64,000 bases of DNA from Cycas panzhihuaensis (taxonomy: Eukaryota > Cycadophyta): NCBI GenBank assembly GCA_023213395.1, contig CM041465.1, positions 196,051,741-196,115,740 on the forward strand, written 5' to 3'. The notes below the pieces were generated by a model. The model was given only the letters and a program-made list of their open reading frames with translations, was not told where the DNA came from and searched no databases. Of this stretch, positions 25,011-36,230 are shown one piece after another. Position 1 is the first letter of the stretch, and each line of letters opens with the position of its first letter. Both the position numbers and the translations under genes were made by a program.

Positions 25011-28000
25011 AAATAGCCAACTCCTGTTTGGCTTAGAATTGGAGATGGGGGAAGTGTTGTTCTCCTTGTTGCCTACTAAACCACTTGGCCTTACTAGGCA
25101 ATTGCCCTGCTACTCCAATCCTGAAAGATTCATGTGTCTTATGTCTTGTTTTGGTAGATTTTCTCTCCAAGATACAATCTTCCTTGAGAGGCTCCTCACT
25201 TTCCAAATACAAATCATAACTGAAGGTAAAGTGAACTGGTCCTGTTCCTCATCTAGCATGGAGGGCTCAAAGAGTTTTAAGTATTCAGCATTTACTACTA
25301 AATATATTTGTATATAAGGTGGAAGATCAAGTTGGAAAGCATTGCCACCTACTTTTCTCAAAATCTTGAATGGTCCATACCTTATAGGTTTGAGTTTCTT
25401 ACCTTCTCCTTTTAACCTCTCCTTGCTCAAGTATAACCATACTAAATCTCCTTCTTGGAAAGTACACTCTTGCCTATGCTTGTCATGTCTTTCCTTGTAC
25501 TTTTGTTGAGTCCTTAGAAGTTGATCATGTACTTCTTTGTGGACTCTCTGGATCTTCTCCAAGTATCTTAAAGCCTTGTCATGCTCCTCCTTCTCTTTTG
25601 AATCCTTCCTTAGCTTGCATGGAAAACTCCAAGTCAAATGGACTTTGAGGTAAGTATCCCAAACAAACTTCAAAAGGTGCTTTAGAGTGTGATGCATGCA
25701 TTGCTCTATTAAAAGCAAATTGTAGAAAAGCCAATGATTCATCCCAAGTCTTTGGATGCTTGGAATTGTATCCTCGATAGATGTACCAAAGTTACATTTC
25801 ACTACTTGGTTTGTCCATCTGTTTGAGGATGGAAACTTGTACTCCTCTTCAATTTGGTATCCATCATCTCCCATAGTGACTTCCAAAATGATGAAAGGAA
25901 TCGAGTGTCCGATCTGAAATGATGGAAGAAGGCAAGCCAAAATTCTTCCATACATGCTCGAAGAATAACTCACCGCTCTGTACACTGTGATTGTCTTCTT
26001 ACAAGGTATTAGACATATCATTTTACTAAACCTATCTACAACAACAAAAGATAATCATGTCCTTCCTAGTCATGGGAAGTCCCCCTAAAAAATCAATGGA
26101 GATACTTTCCCAAGGCCTAGTGGGAATAGGTAATGGTGTATACAATCCTAATTTTCTAGAAGAAGGCTTAGAAGTATTACACATTACACATCCTTTTACA
26201 TATTTTTTTACATCATTTTGCATTTTGGCCATACAACATATCTTCTCAAGTTTGCTAAAGTCTTCTCTATACCAAAGTGACCACTACTTTAGAAGTATGG
26301 GCTTCTCTAAGCCACTTGATCTTGTCTCCTTTTGATGGAACATAGAGTGCTCCCCTTTGAAAAGTAGACCATCCTTCCAAGCAAGTGGGAAGGTCTTCCT
26401 TCGCTAGGTTCTCTAATTCTTCCTTCAAATCTTCATCTTCATGGTACAAGTCTTTGTACTCTTCATGATGCATTGGTTCCACTGCAAACTCATAAGAGAA
26501 CTACAAACAAAAGTAGAAGAAGAAGTGGAACAAGGTGGTCTAGATAACATATCAGCAATTTTGTTATTAGATCCCTTTTTATACTTAATTACAATATTGA
26601 ATTGTTGTAAATAACTCATCCACTTCATGTGTCTTGCTTCTTTGTAATTTACTTTGAGTTTGTAAAAATTGAAGAGGCTTATGATCGGTATGAACTACAA
26701 CCTCTTTTCCGAGCAAGTATGACCTCCAATGCTTGCATGCTTGATGAAGTGTGAACATTTCTCGATCATATGTTGGGTAGTTCTTCACTTGATGGGTGAA
26801 GACTTCCAAATGGTCATAATAGGCTTCCCATCTTGAATAAGGACAGCTCCCATCGCATTTCCACTTGCATCACCGACTTCAAAAGGCCTTTGCAAATTTG
26901 GCATTGCCAAAACCGGTGCTTCACAAATTTTCTTCTTTAAAAGAATAAAGGCTTCTTCCTCCTTGGAACCCCAAGTAAACTTTCTACTAGATTTTGTCAA
27001 TCCATGTAGAGGTGCTGCAACCTGTGAGAAATGAAGAATGAACTTTCTCAAGTATTGACAAGCTCCTAAAACACTTCTCACCTCTGTGATGTTTGTTGGC
27101 CTAGGCCATTTTAGGATGGCTTGAGTCTTGAGTGGATCAATGCTCAACTTTCCTCCTCCAATCACAAAGCCTAAGAAGATCAAGTTCTCCTTGCCAAATT
27201 CGCACTTCTTCACATTAAGCTTCAAATGATGCTTAGCCATAGTCTTTAAAACTTCTTCTATGTCTTTGAATGTTCCTCCCATGTGTTCTTTGAAAATCAA
27301 AATGTCATCAAGATAGACAACAACAAAATTATCCAAGTAAGGCCTTAATATTTCATTCATTAGCCTCATGAATGTTGCAGGAGCATTACACAATCCAAAG
27401 GCATAACCATCCATTCAAAGAGTCCTTGCTTTGTTTTGAAGGCCGTCTTCCATGTGTCCTCCTCCTTGACCCTAACTTGGTGATAACCACTTTTAAATCC
27501 AATTTAGTGAAATAACAAGCATCTTTGAATTTGATCAAGCAAATCATCTATATGAGGCAAAGGGTAGCGATTTTTAATTGTAATTTTATTCAAAGCACGA
27601 AAATCTATACACATTCTCCATCCTCCATCCTTCTTAGGCACCAAGACAATTGGTGACCCACAAGGTGAACATGAAGGTCTTATGACCCCTTGATCAAGCA
27701 ACTCCTCAACTTGCCTCTTTATCTCATTATTTTCTACAATGGAGTGCCTATACAAAGCAACATTAGGTAATGGTGCATCTCCTACAAGAGTGATTTCATG
27801 CTCTATCTTTCTCTTTGGTGGAAGCCCATCAACATGTTGAAATAGAATATCATACCTTGTCTTTAACTCCTCAATTTGTTGCATTTGTTTAGGTGATATA
27901 AGAGTGTGAGTAGAAGGACCTTCTTCATCTCTTGGCTCTTCTTTTCTCCTTACCATTAAGATGACAAATTTACCACATGCATTGATCATCCTTTTTGCTT

Positions 28001-28375
28001 GAGTAGCTGAAATTAATGCTATCTTATCCAAGTGCTTCTTTGTGGCCTTTATGATGAAGCCCTTGTTATCCTTCATCAATCGATACTTTCTCTCCCTTCG
28101 ATAGAAGAGTGCATCTCGATCCCACAAGTAGGGACTTCCAAGCACAACATGGCATACATCCGGTGGCACCACATCACATATTACCTCATCAACAAAATCA
28201 TTAGTGATGGAAAATTTAAGTGTACATTGCTTTGATATTTGCATTTCCACATCTTTATGGATCCAACCAAGAGGATATGGATGAGGGTGAGGAGTAGTTA
28301 CCAAACCAATGCTCTTTACCAAACTTTACGAGATCAAATTCTTTTGGCTTCGCGGATCTATAATGGCACCAATCA
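25010..28375 (-). pseudogene. Gypsy pol: protease - RT - RNase H - integrase - chromodomain-like end
   Basis: Read leftwards. Protease site IIDPRSQKNLIS near 28340, where the usual glycine after D-x is replaced by arginine. RT (about 27200-27800) has [25 protein letters not shown], the truncated join near 27500, FGLCNAPATF and catalytic YLDD near 27320. RNase H (26600-26900) has GDASGNAMGAVL and the later HTDHKPLQ. Integrase (25600-26480) has CVMCNTSKPS, SIDFLGGLP and the C-terminal GEGKKLKPIRYGPFKIL. A final frame-shifted stretch (about 25020-25200) contains ILERKSTKTR and LPSKAKWF, like a chromodomain. At least seven breaks separate the pieces; none encodes an active enzyme. Confidence 0.9.
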
Positions 28376-29480
28376 TACTATTTCCCACTTGAAGCTTCAA
28401 GTGAAATAGTTCCTCCCTTGTAGCATCATCTTCATAATTTGTAAGTAGAGTGACCTTCTCTTCTTCTCCTTCACTTTGAATCTCCACCTCAGAAAGTAGT
28501 GCTTTCCCTTTTTCCTTCTTTCTTAATTCCATATCCTTGATATGCTTTGGCTTTAGTTCTGAATGCAACTTCCAACACTTTGTTGTAATATGACCACTAA
28601 TATCACAATGCTCACAATAGTTAGAACTTTTAACAAAATTAGTTCTTTTCTTCTTTCCTTCTTGCCTTTTTGATGAGTGCCATTTAGGATTCTTTTCATA
28701 CTTATTAGAAGTAAAAGTAGAATCTTTAGATATGAATGTAGATTTCTTACTTTTACTTTCTATTGCCATAGCCATCCTACTTGCTTCTCCAATGGATTGA
28801 ACCTTAAAAGCCTTAGTTCCTTCCTTATGTATTCATGTAATCCTCCATGAATTTCATAAGAGTGACATGTTCATCCATATTAATACCAAGTAGCATGCCA
28901 TGCCTAAAAATAAAGAAGTATAGTCTTGGACACTTACACCTCTCCCTTGGCGTAAATATTGCCAAGTGACCCATTGGTCTTCCTCATGACCTATGGGGTA
29001 GAATTGTTTCTTTATTATTTTCTTAAAATCCCTCCATGAAAAGAAGATACATCATGAGTCTTTAAATATGCATTCCACCATGTCAATGCATGTTTACACA
29101 ACTTGAGCCTAGTAAATGAAAGCTTTTGAGCATTACTATAAGCATAGATTGTGAAGTAGGTTTCAAGTTGATCCAACCAATGGTCCAACTTTTCAGCATT
29201 TACCTCTCCATCATAAGTTGGAATATCCAACTTTGCCTCCACCTTGAAGGGTTGATGAGATGAAGTACCCTTGCTTTCTTCAAAAGAGTGCTTTAAGGTC
29301 TCCTCCTCTTCCTCTTCATGGTCGTGGTCATATGTGGATCCTCCTTCAAATTCCTTCTCTTTGCCTTTTCCTTTGACTAGAGGTAGAAGGTGGGTTATCA
29401 TTTGCATCAAGGCTTGACGTTCTTCTCAAGCCTTTCAAATCTAATTTCTCCATCTTCTTTTCACCATGGTGCTTGGATTC
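28376..29480 (-). pseudogene. Gypsy gag with CCHC knuckle
   Basis: Capsid region at about 29015-29410 (acidic glutamate-rich start, then KLDIPTYDGEVNAEKLDHW and LCKHALTWWNAY, typical retrotransposon gag). A break follows near 28780-29010. The nucleocapsid has a knuckle CX2CX4HX4C (CEHCDISGHITTKC) at about 28575-28616 within a lysine-rich, RNA-binding stretch. The true start codon was not resolved. Confidence 0.85.
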
Positions 29481-29574
29481 TTTCTTTGTCTTCTTGGTGA
29501 TTGCAACAAGGAAAGTCTTCACCTTTCTCTTTGTATCCTTTCCTTGTTTGTACCATTCAAGTCCCTACAACAAA

Positions 29575-29597
29575 GATCGAGGCTCGATACCAAAATA
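29575..29597 (-). promoter_or_regulatory. Primer-binding site of the gypsy element
   Basis: On the minus strand, just after the 5' LTR and a short TATT spacer, TGGTATCGAGCC resembles the initiator tRNA-Met complement TGGTATCAGAGC, with one base missing. Confidence 0.65.
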
Positions 29598-30647
29598 TGA
29601 TCCCAAAAGAGCTTAGTTGGTGAAGAAATCAATTATCAACCTTTCCTCCTTGAGATCACGGGAGTTAGTGTAGAAAGCTCAATAACATCAAAACAACAAT
29701 GAGCCCATGAAAGGAAAATTCTACACCAAATCAATTATTCTTGACATTGATCCAAAAGTATGATGAGTAATACTTTTATTAAACCATGAAAATCTCCATT
29801 TAATGGTGGAGAAATCAACTAGCAAAAGAATGGTAAAATTACAAGGAGTAAATGTTACAATTATACCATAAGGGATTCCAACCCTCCAAATGCTTCTCCA
29901 AGGATGCTTCCCAAGTCAAGTCTCCAAGAACCACCTCTCCAACCTGTAGAAGGGCTCAATTTATAGAAAGAAACCTGAATTACATGTTTAACAAGTGGCA
30001 ATCATGCAAGTATAACCACTAACCACCAGAATGCATGTTGTCCAAGTGGCCTTCATACAATTCTTAAAATGTTACAGTTTGTAACAGATCTTAACGTACT
30101 CCAATTTAGCTCAAATTTGGTACACGTATAGGAACGTATGTCCCCTCAGATTACTCAAATTTTCAGCTCATTTGGATGTCATTTGACTGCATTTTTATTC
30201 ATTTAGTAATAATATGTATTTGCTATTTTTCTGCTGTCCAAGTGGCCTTCATACAATTCATAAAAGTTGCAGCTTGTAAATGACCTTAACGGACTCCAAT
30301 TTAGCTCAAAGTTTGTACACGTATAGGAACGTATGTCTCCTCCGCTTCCTCAAAATTTTAGCTCATTTTGATGTCATTTGGCCATGTTTCTATTCATATA
30401 ATCAAAATATATATTTTCTATTTTTTACGCTAGCGTGGGATTAATTTTTATGCAAAGACAAGGCTTGAACTCTAATCAAATGATATTTTCTGAACCCCAC
30501 CTTTTGTACACATCTAGTGAGATGTGTCTTATCCCTTTAAACAAAATTTCATAGAGTTTTGATACCATTTGGCCATATCTCTTTTAGTTATGCCAATGCC
30601 TAGCATTTTCCGCATCCTGTAAACATATGGTAGATCCTCCTGGATCA
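29598..30647 (-). repeat. 5' LTR of the gypsy element
   Basis: 1050 bp, bounded by TGATCC and GGATCA. About two dozen differences from the left LTR by eye. Followed on the right by the second TTACA target copy (30648-30652). Confidence 0.97.
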
Positions 30648-30652
30648 TTACA

Positions 30653-30919
30653 TTAGTTGATTATTTTGAAAAAGGGTCTTAAGTGAACTTTAAATTAGAT
30701 CACTTAAGTGAAATACACTTTCATGTGCATTATGTATAATTTCATTTCACCTAACTCTAATGCTCCCTCTCTCAATATAAAAGTAAAAGTTCAATGGAGG
30801 AGATTCATTCTTACCTCCCCATTTTGTGAGAGCTACTTTCTTTCTCTCAAGTCTCTCTTGCTGCCATGTTTGCCTTTGTGTTTAGTGCATGGAGATGAAG
30901 GATAGATCCACTCTTTTCA
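30653..30919 (+). repeat. 5' LTR of copia A, remaining 267 bases
   Basis: Resumes the copia A LTR after the gypsy target duplication. 31 plus 267 bases equals 298, exactly the 3' LTR length. Ends CTCTTTTCA, as does the 3' LTR. Confidence 0.95.
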
Positions 30920-30920
30920 T

Positions 30921-30934
30921 GTGGTATTAGAGCT
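30921..30934 (+). promoter_or_regulatory. Primer-binding site of copia A
   Basis: TGGTATTAGAGC lies two bases after the LTR. It is the initiator tRNA-Met complement with one C-to-T change. Confidence 0.85.
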
Positions 30935-32095
30935 TACTTCCTTTATATTCCTCACTTGCACTTACAATGGAGCCATCGCTTCCTTCTCCCTCACAATCCA
31001 TGTGGTGAAGGAGATTGTGAAAGTGAATTTAGAAATATTTTCAAGTTATTATGATAGCATATTTTGTATTGTTTGCTTTTTCTTTCTCTTTTGCAGGTTT
31101 GGAAGCATAATACAAGGATTTGTAAGGCCCAAGGATTTCAATCCTTTGCTGGCCATTCATGCTATCTCATTCTTCCTTTTCTTTCCCCTCCTTTTGTCCA
31201 TTTAATAAGGGGAAATGTTGTAGAAAATTTTCCAGCATTTAGAAGAATGATTGTAAGGGGAGGTTTTACCCATTTTTTTTAAAGAATTTTGAGCCATTTA
31301 AAATATCCATCACTGTATGCTCTCACCTTGCCTATATTGGGATCCTGGTGATAAAAAAATGATGGGAATTTCATATGGTGTTATGTGTTAATGACATATT
31401 AGTAAGCCGAAATTTCTACAAAAATATAATTTGATTTCTAAACTTCATAGGTCTACAAAATCTTCTATAAAGCTCCAATTAAAGTGATTCCATTATCAAA
31501 GATGGGGCTCTGAGTCTACTTTCCAGGACAAAAACTGACACCTAATTTAGATGTCGTATGAAGAAGTTATTGCTATTTTGGTGAATAATAGTTATTTTTA
31601 GTAAGAATTCTAGAAAAATATAATTTCCTAAATTTGTGAGGCTATAAAAAACTTTCCATAACTCATTTGGACCTGATTCCACTTCCTAGAGATGAAGCTC
31701 TAAGTCTAGTTTGCATCATAAAAACCAGCACTCCATTTTGACATTATGGGAGAAAGTTATTACTGATTTAGTGAAAACTACTTTTTGTTGTATTAACAAA
31801 AAAAAAGGTGAAGAAAATTTCTTCCTTCTTTTTATAAGGCTTAAAAGCCCATTGTAAAAGTGAGAAAAAACACTTAGATCGGAGCAATATTTGGTGTCCT
31901 CACTTACTTATTAGCATTATATTTCAGTACTCTAAAGACACTTCAAACAAGCACTCCGGCAAGCACTCTAAGCAAGCATTTTATTTTCAATTAAATGTAC
32001 GTTTGATGCAATTCGATAATCTTTTCACTCTTCCTAAAAGGAACACATCACATACACTATTTTCTGCCATCTTGTACCTATTCACACACTCCCCA

Positions 32096-32420
32096 AGGTT
32101 GAGATACCTTGGTTGGTAGAATGGCATGCCATAAAGGAGGTGTGGGTTTCAAGTTGGGACTGGACTAAACCGGAATATTGGTAAGGTTTGGTTAGCCATA
32201 CCATCATGTCTCAATCAGGGATCATCCTAATAACTAACCTAAAAAACTGAAACTTTAATACAAGGTTAAAATATACCCAATCCAATATCCGTCATAGCCA
32301 TGGGTATGCACGTACCACTCTTTAGAGGAGGTATATAGTTGCTCATTGGTGAACTGGTGAGGATTGTGAGTACCTGGGCTCTATTGTGACTTGGATTTCA
32401 TCACCAAGCATAATTGCGGA
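32096..32420 (+). mobile_element. Possible tRNA-derived SINE remnant
   Basis: TTGGTTGGTAGAATGGCA (about 32109-32126) resembles a pol III A box, and GGGTTTCAAGTTGGGA (about 32144-32159), some 35 bases later, resembles a B box with one extra base. Spacing fits a tRNA-type internal promoter. The 3' end and target duplications were not found, so the boundary is a guess. Confidence 0.25.
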
Positions 32421-32643
32421 TATCGCGGGTGAAGGCCAACTTAATTCTACTAGAAGCCTAAGCATCCTTTCAACAATCTCAACTACATGTTGGACACAAG
32501 TTGGAGGTTATTGGGTTGATTACACATCTTACATTTGAGTTTCAAGTTGTGTAAACCCAATGATGTCATCTTCTACATTAACTTATAATCTTGTATATTG
32601 ATCACTTACTTATTTGTAAAAAGTGATCCATAGTATAATCACA

Positions 32644-32781
32644 ATCATAGTGCTTCTCATATTCTTGCTATACCAGGTTAATATTTTCCATAAGTATTAG
32701 TGGCCAATTTTTATCATAGTGCTTCTCATATTCCTACTGCGTCAAGTTAATATTTGTCACAAGTGTTGGTGACTTTTCTCT
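32644..32781 (+). repeat. 69-bp tandem duplication
   Basis: ATCATAGTGCTTCTCATATT starts at 32644 and again at 32713; each continues into GTTAATATTT and TATTAGTGGCC or TGTTGGTGAC. It lies about 155 bases upstream of the copia A gag start. Confidence 0.85.
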
Positions 32782-32935
32782 AAGTTGCTCCCTTCATCTT
32801 TGAGCAACCATTCTCACTTCTACTTTCTTCTGCTACACTACTTCGTTATATTTCCTATTTATGAATAGTGATCTATCATTTATTGCCATCATTTTTTTAG
32901 TCCCTTATTCATTTCTTCCCTTTTAAAAAGACACC

Positions 32936-34080
32936 ATGTCTTCACAGTTCAAGCAAAATGTGAACTGCATTCTAAAAGGGAAAGAAAATTGGGACATGTG
33001 GTTCACTGGTGTCAGAAATGCTACAAAGTGTGAAGGTCTATGGAGAGATCACTTACAACCTACACCACCTATTGTAGCTACAACTACCACATCTGCTTTA
33101 GTAGGAGGTGCTCCAACTGCTCCCACTAAAGCTATAGCTAAATGCCAATGGGAACTTGATGATGATAAAATCTGTGTAGGGATACTACTTGTCACTGATT
33201 ATTCCCTGCATAATCTCATTGATGAAGCTATACATGATATAGCATGGAAAGTTCTTGAAGTTCTTAAGAAGAACTTTGATACTAAATCAGACTTAGAATT
33301 TGCTCACTTAGTGCTGAAGATAAACAAATTGAAAATGTAGAAAGGACATGCAAGTGAGACAATCAATCTCCTTTGTCCAATCAAGCAAGCCATTGATAAA
33401 GATTTTAAAACTCAATATATTACATAGGCTTTCTTAATTCAGTCATGTCTCCATATCTCAGATTATAAAAATCTATTGGGAAGTCTTCAATCTAGTGGCA
33501 GTTTGAAGACCCTAAACTTTGAGGATCTTGCTGATAAGTTCTTTGAATTTGATAAGACCTTTGATACCAACTTTACCATTACATCAAATCCAGTTGATGC
33601 TACTTTTGAAGTGGAAGAAGATCTTTGTTACACCAAAAATCAAGGTCAATACTCTCATAGAGGTGGTAATTCCCATGGAAGAGGAAGAGGTAGACAACAA
33701 GGATAACGTCCTCTTAGCCAACAGGCTCCTCAATTCCAACAAAAATAGTCTCAAGGCTAAGGCCAAAATAATCAACCTGGACCTAGATCCAGTAATCAGA
33801 GGCAATCTAACTAGCCTAATACTTGGACTGGAAATCAAACAATCATGTGCCAAAGGTGTAATAGAAAAGGACATTGTGCCAAAAATTGCAGAACTACCAC
33901 CAACAAACTACCAAGTTATCAACAGCGCCATGGTGCACATAATGTTGATAATACTTCTTTTGAAGATGCTTTTAGTGGAACGTAATTTGCTCCTGCACAC
34001 CTTTAAAGAATTGGGACCACTTCATTAAATGTTGTTGATAGATCCACTAAGTATATTGAGGCTCATTATGGCTATGCTTA
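32936..34080 (+). pseudogene. Copia A gag
   Basis: Starts at ATG 32936 with MSSQFKQNVNCILKGKENWD, a typical copia gag opening. One frame continues through stops near 33338, 33703 and others to a nucleocapsid knuckle CX2CX4HX4C (CQRCNRKGHCAKNC, 33848-33889), preceded by a glycine- and arginine-rich stretch. The later protease is in the same frame, so gag and pol were one fused reading frame, the usual arrangement in plant copias. Gag would form the virus-like particle. At least five stops interrupt it. Confidence 0.88.
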
Positions 34081-34087
34081 TTTACTT

Positions 34088-35331
34088 TTGCCTTCACCAC
34101 TTGGAGTTGCAAATAGTGCTACCTCAAATACTTCATCGTGGATCATGGATACTGGAGCAACACAACACATGACTTGTCATCACCAGTTCTTTCAAGATTT
34201 TGACTCTGAAGTTCGTGGTGTTGTATACATGGCTAACAAATCATCTCAGCTAATCGAAGGACTTGGAACTATTTGCTTGAAACTCCTAGGCCTTCTAGAT
34301 TTTACACTTGTTGATGTTTTATATATTTCTGCTTTGAAGCAAAATATGCTCTCCCTATCTACCCTTATCTCTCGTGGATTTGATCTAAGTATAATTGCAA
34401 ATAATCAAACTCTCTATGTCATTCACCCTCCTTCAAATACTATGGTTATAACCAGAATTCTTGATGGCAAACTTTTTCGCCTAACTAGCTCACCATCCTC
34501 TGAAGCCAACTATGTTGATTATGAATTTGTTTTTACCACAACCCTGACTCCTCAAAAGTTATCCCAAGTAGCTCTATGGCATGCTCATATGGGCCATATC
34601 AAAATTGATCATTTAAGAGAACTACAAGACATTCTTCCTAGTTTGCCTAAGTTCCCCTCTAAGCCCTTTAAATGTGAAGCATGTATTCTTGCTAAATCTC
34701 AAAGACAACCTTTTCCTCATAGTCAGTGGAAATCTAGCCAACCTTTACAGCTTGTACACTCAGATATATGTGGTCCTATACGAATCCCTTCTCTCAAACA
34801 GAAGTGGTACTATATTACTTTCATTGATGATTTTACCAAGAAAGTATGGGTTACTTTCTTGTAAAGAAAGATGAAGCTTTTTCTATGTTTCAAGCTTTCA
34901 AGGCCCACGTGGAAAATAAATCTGGATTCAAGATCAAAATACTTAGGACTGAGAATGGTGGCAAGTACACATCCAATGAGTTTGAATCGTACCTACGTTA
35001 ATATGGAATCAAACATCAGACCACTGTTGTAGGTACACCCTAACAAAATGGAGTTGCCAAGCACATGAATAGGACCATCATGAATATGGCTCGTGCTATA
35101 CTGGTATATAAGAATGTCCTTATCTATCTTTAGGCTGAGGCTACCTGGACTACTGTGTATTGCATCAACATTGTTAGTCCCTCCAAGCTCGACCCCTCTC
35201 CATATGAAATATGGAATGGACAAACCCCCTCTATCTCCCACTTCAGAATTTTTGGCTCTACTTGTTATGCTCATATTTTGCAGGAACATAGAAATAAGCT
35301 CCAAGATAGAGCCATCAAAGGCATCTTTGTC
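34088..35331 (+). pseudogene. Copia A pol, part 1: protease and integrase
   Basis: Protease site WIMDTGATQHMT near 34141. Integrase zinc-binding region LWHAHMGH...CEACILAK (about 34576-34690), then core VHSDICGP (first acid present, 34757). The reading frame shifts near 34860. After it the second acidic motif reads RTENGGKY (D to E), and the third is NGVAKHMNR (E to K), so two of three catalytic residues are changed. The segment is cut at GIFVRY by copia B and resumes at 40545. Confidence 0.9.
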
Positions 35332-35336
35332 AGATA
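35332..35336. repeat. Target duplication AGATA of copia B (also 40540-40544)
   Basis: Perfect 5-base duplication. Copia A coding sequence continues directly from GIFVRY on the left into YLMDKKEY on the right. Confidence 0.95.
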
Positions 35337-35556
35337 TGTTGAGATATAATATTTGATCTAGGAGAGAAAAGGGGGGCATGTTAGACCCACCCTTAAATGT
35401 ACTTATAAGATCATGCCACTTGGCAGTATCTAAGTGATCGGTTACATTAGAAGTTGTAACCATCACATCATTGTTGTATATTTAAGAAGATTGAATCACA
35501 ATAGAAGGATGTACTTTTCTCTTCTCTGTTTAAGTTTTGCTCTGATTTTTTCTACA
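35337..35556 (+). repeat. 5' LTR of copia B
   Basis: 220 bp, TG...CA ends, with ATATTTAAGAAG as a TATA-like box near its 3' third. Matches 40320-40539. Confidence 0.96.
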
Positions 35557-35570
35557 TGGTATCAGAGCAG
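35557..35570 (+). promoter_or_regulatory. Primer-binding site of copia B
   Basis: TGGTATCAGAGCAGG abuts the LTR, a perfect complement to the 3' end of initiator tRNA-Met. Confidence 0.95.
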
Positions 35571-36230
35571 GCCAGTTTAATCTGATTTTCCTTCTAGTGA
35601 ATTTCTTCTATCAAGATAACTCAGTCAAGAGTGCAAGAAGGAGACAAGGCAGTACGCTATTTTTGCAAGATAAAGGTCATTATTTTTACGCGATGCAGGC
35701 ATGCGGATGCATGCGGACGTGTACAGACGAAATTTTTTTAAAGTGCTCAGATCGAAGCGAAATTTGGTGGGGAGATAGATTAGAGGACGCTGAAGATATT
35801 TCTCTTTTAGAGCGAGTTCATCCAAGACTAATTTCCAGGCCAAAAAGCCCTCGAACCAGTCCGCACGGGATTGAGGAGATTTTCTCAAAAAAATCATCGA
35901 TCTGCTCTCAAATCCGGGTAATTTCTATCCTAAATTCTTCTTAGTGACAGTACATAAAGATCTTAGGTAGAATCGAAGAGATTTATTCAGATTTTTCATA
36001 GATTTTTCTTCAAAATCTATTTTCTGCCCTAGCCGCCATTTTTCACTCAGAGTCAGATTTCTCATTTCTGAGAAACTTTTTTGGAAATCCATCTTTAGTT
36101 TTGGAACGGTGACTGAAAGTGCTTCGATTTGAGGTACTTTTGTATTTTGACCGTACACCTAAGGTTTCATACGGAATTCTGTACAGCCGTACGAACAGGC
36201 TTCCAAATTTGTCATTTAACCTGGAAAATA
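35571..36230 (+). other. Leader of copia B
   Basis: 660-base untranslated leader with CpG-rich segments (for example CATGCGGATGCATGCGGACG near 35700). No gene; related to the leader of copia C at 41302-41947. Confidence 0.7.

Larger units (their letters stand above)
23940..30647 (-). mobile_element. Ty3/gypsy element (chromovirus-like) nested in copia A 5' LTR
   Basis: Complete 6.7-kb element read right to left: 5' LTR 29598-30647, primer site, gag, zinc knuckle, protease, RT, RNase H, integrase, chromodomain-like tail, purine tract, 3' LTR 23940-24991. Flanked by TTACA on both sides (23935-23939 and 30648-30652). LTR divergence is roughly 2% by eye, making it the youngest insertion in the nest. 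Coding sequence is broken by several stops and shifts. The RT and integrase sequence style, together with the C-terminal tail, places it among chromoviruses; the lineage (Reina, Galadriel, Tekay or CRM) is not decided. Confidence 0.95.
30935..32935 (+). other. Unusually long leader of copia A
   Basis: About 2 kb lie between the primer site and the gag start, far more than the 0.65 kb in copias B and C. An LTR-like start (TGTTGTAGAAAA after AAGGGGAAA, about 31209-31226) and a tRNA-like segment near 32096 hint at further old insertions, but I could not define their ends. No coding domain was recognised; the 94-codon frame from 30921 is hydrophobic and unidentified. Confidence 0.5.

Noticed and set aside
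30921-31205. 94-codon frame after the copia A primer site as an extra gene, and the GTGAAT...TTTGCAGG pattern as an intron
   Set aside because: Composition is hydrophobic and untypical, no homologous domain is seen, and splice-like motifs are frequent in AT-rich DNA.
31209-31226. TGTTGTAG after a purine run as the start of another LTR
   Set aside because: No matching right end, primer site or partner copy was found, so it is mentioned only as a hint in the leader entry.
34993-35466. 157-codon minus-strand frame
   Set aside because: It overlaps copia A integrase and the copia B LTR on the other strand; no domain, chance frame.
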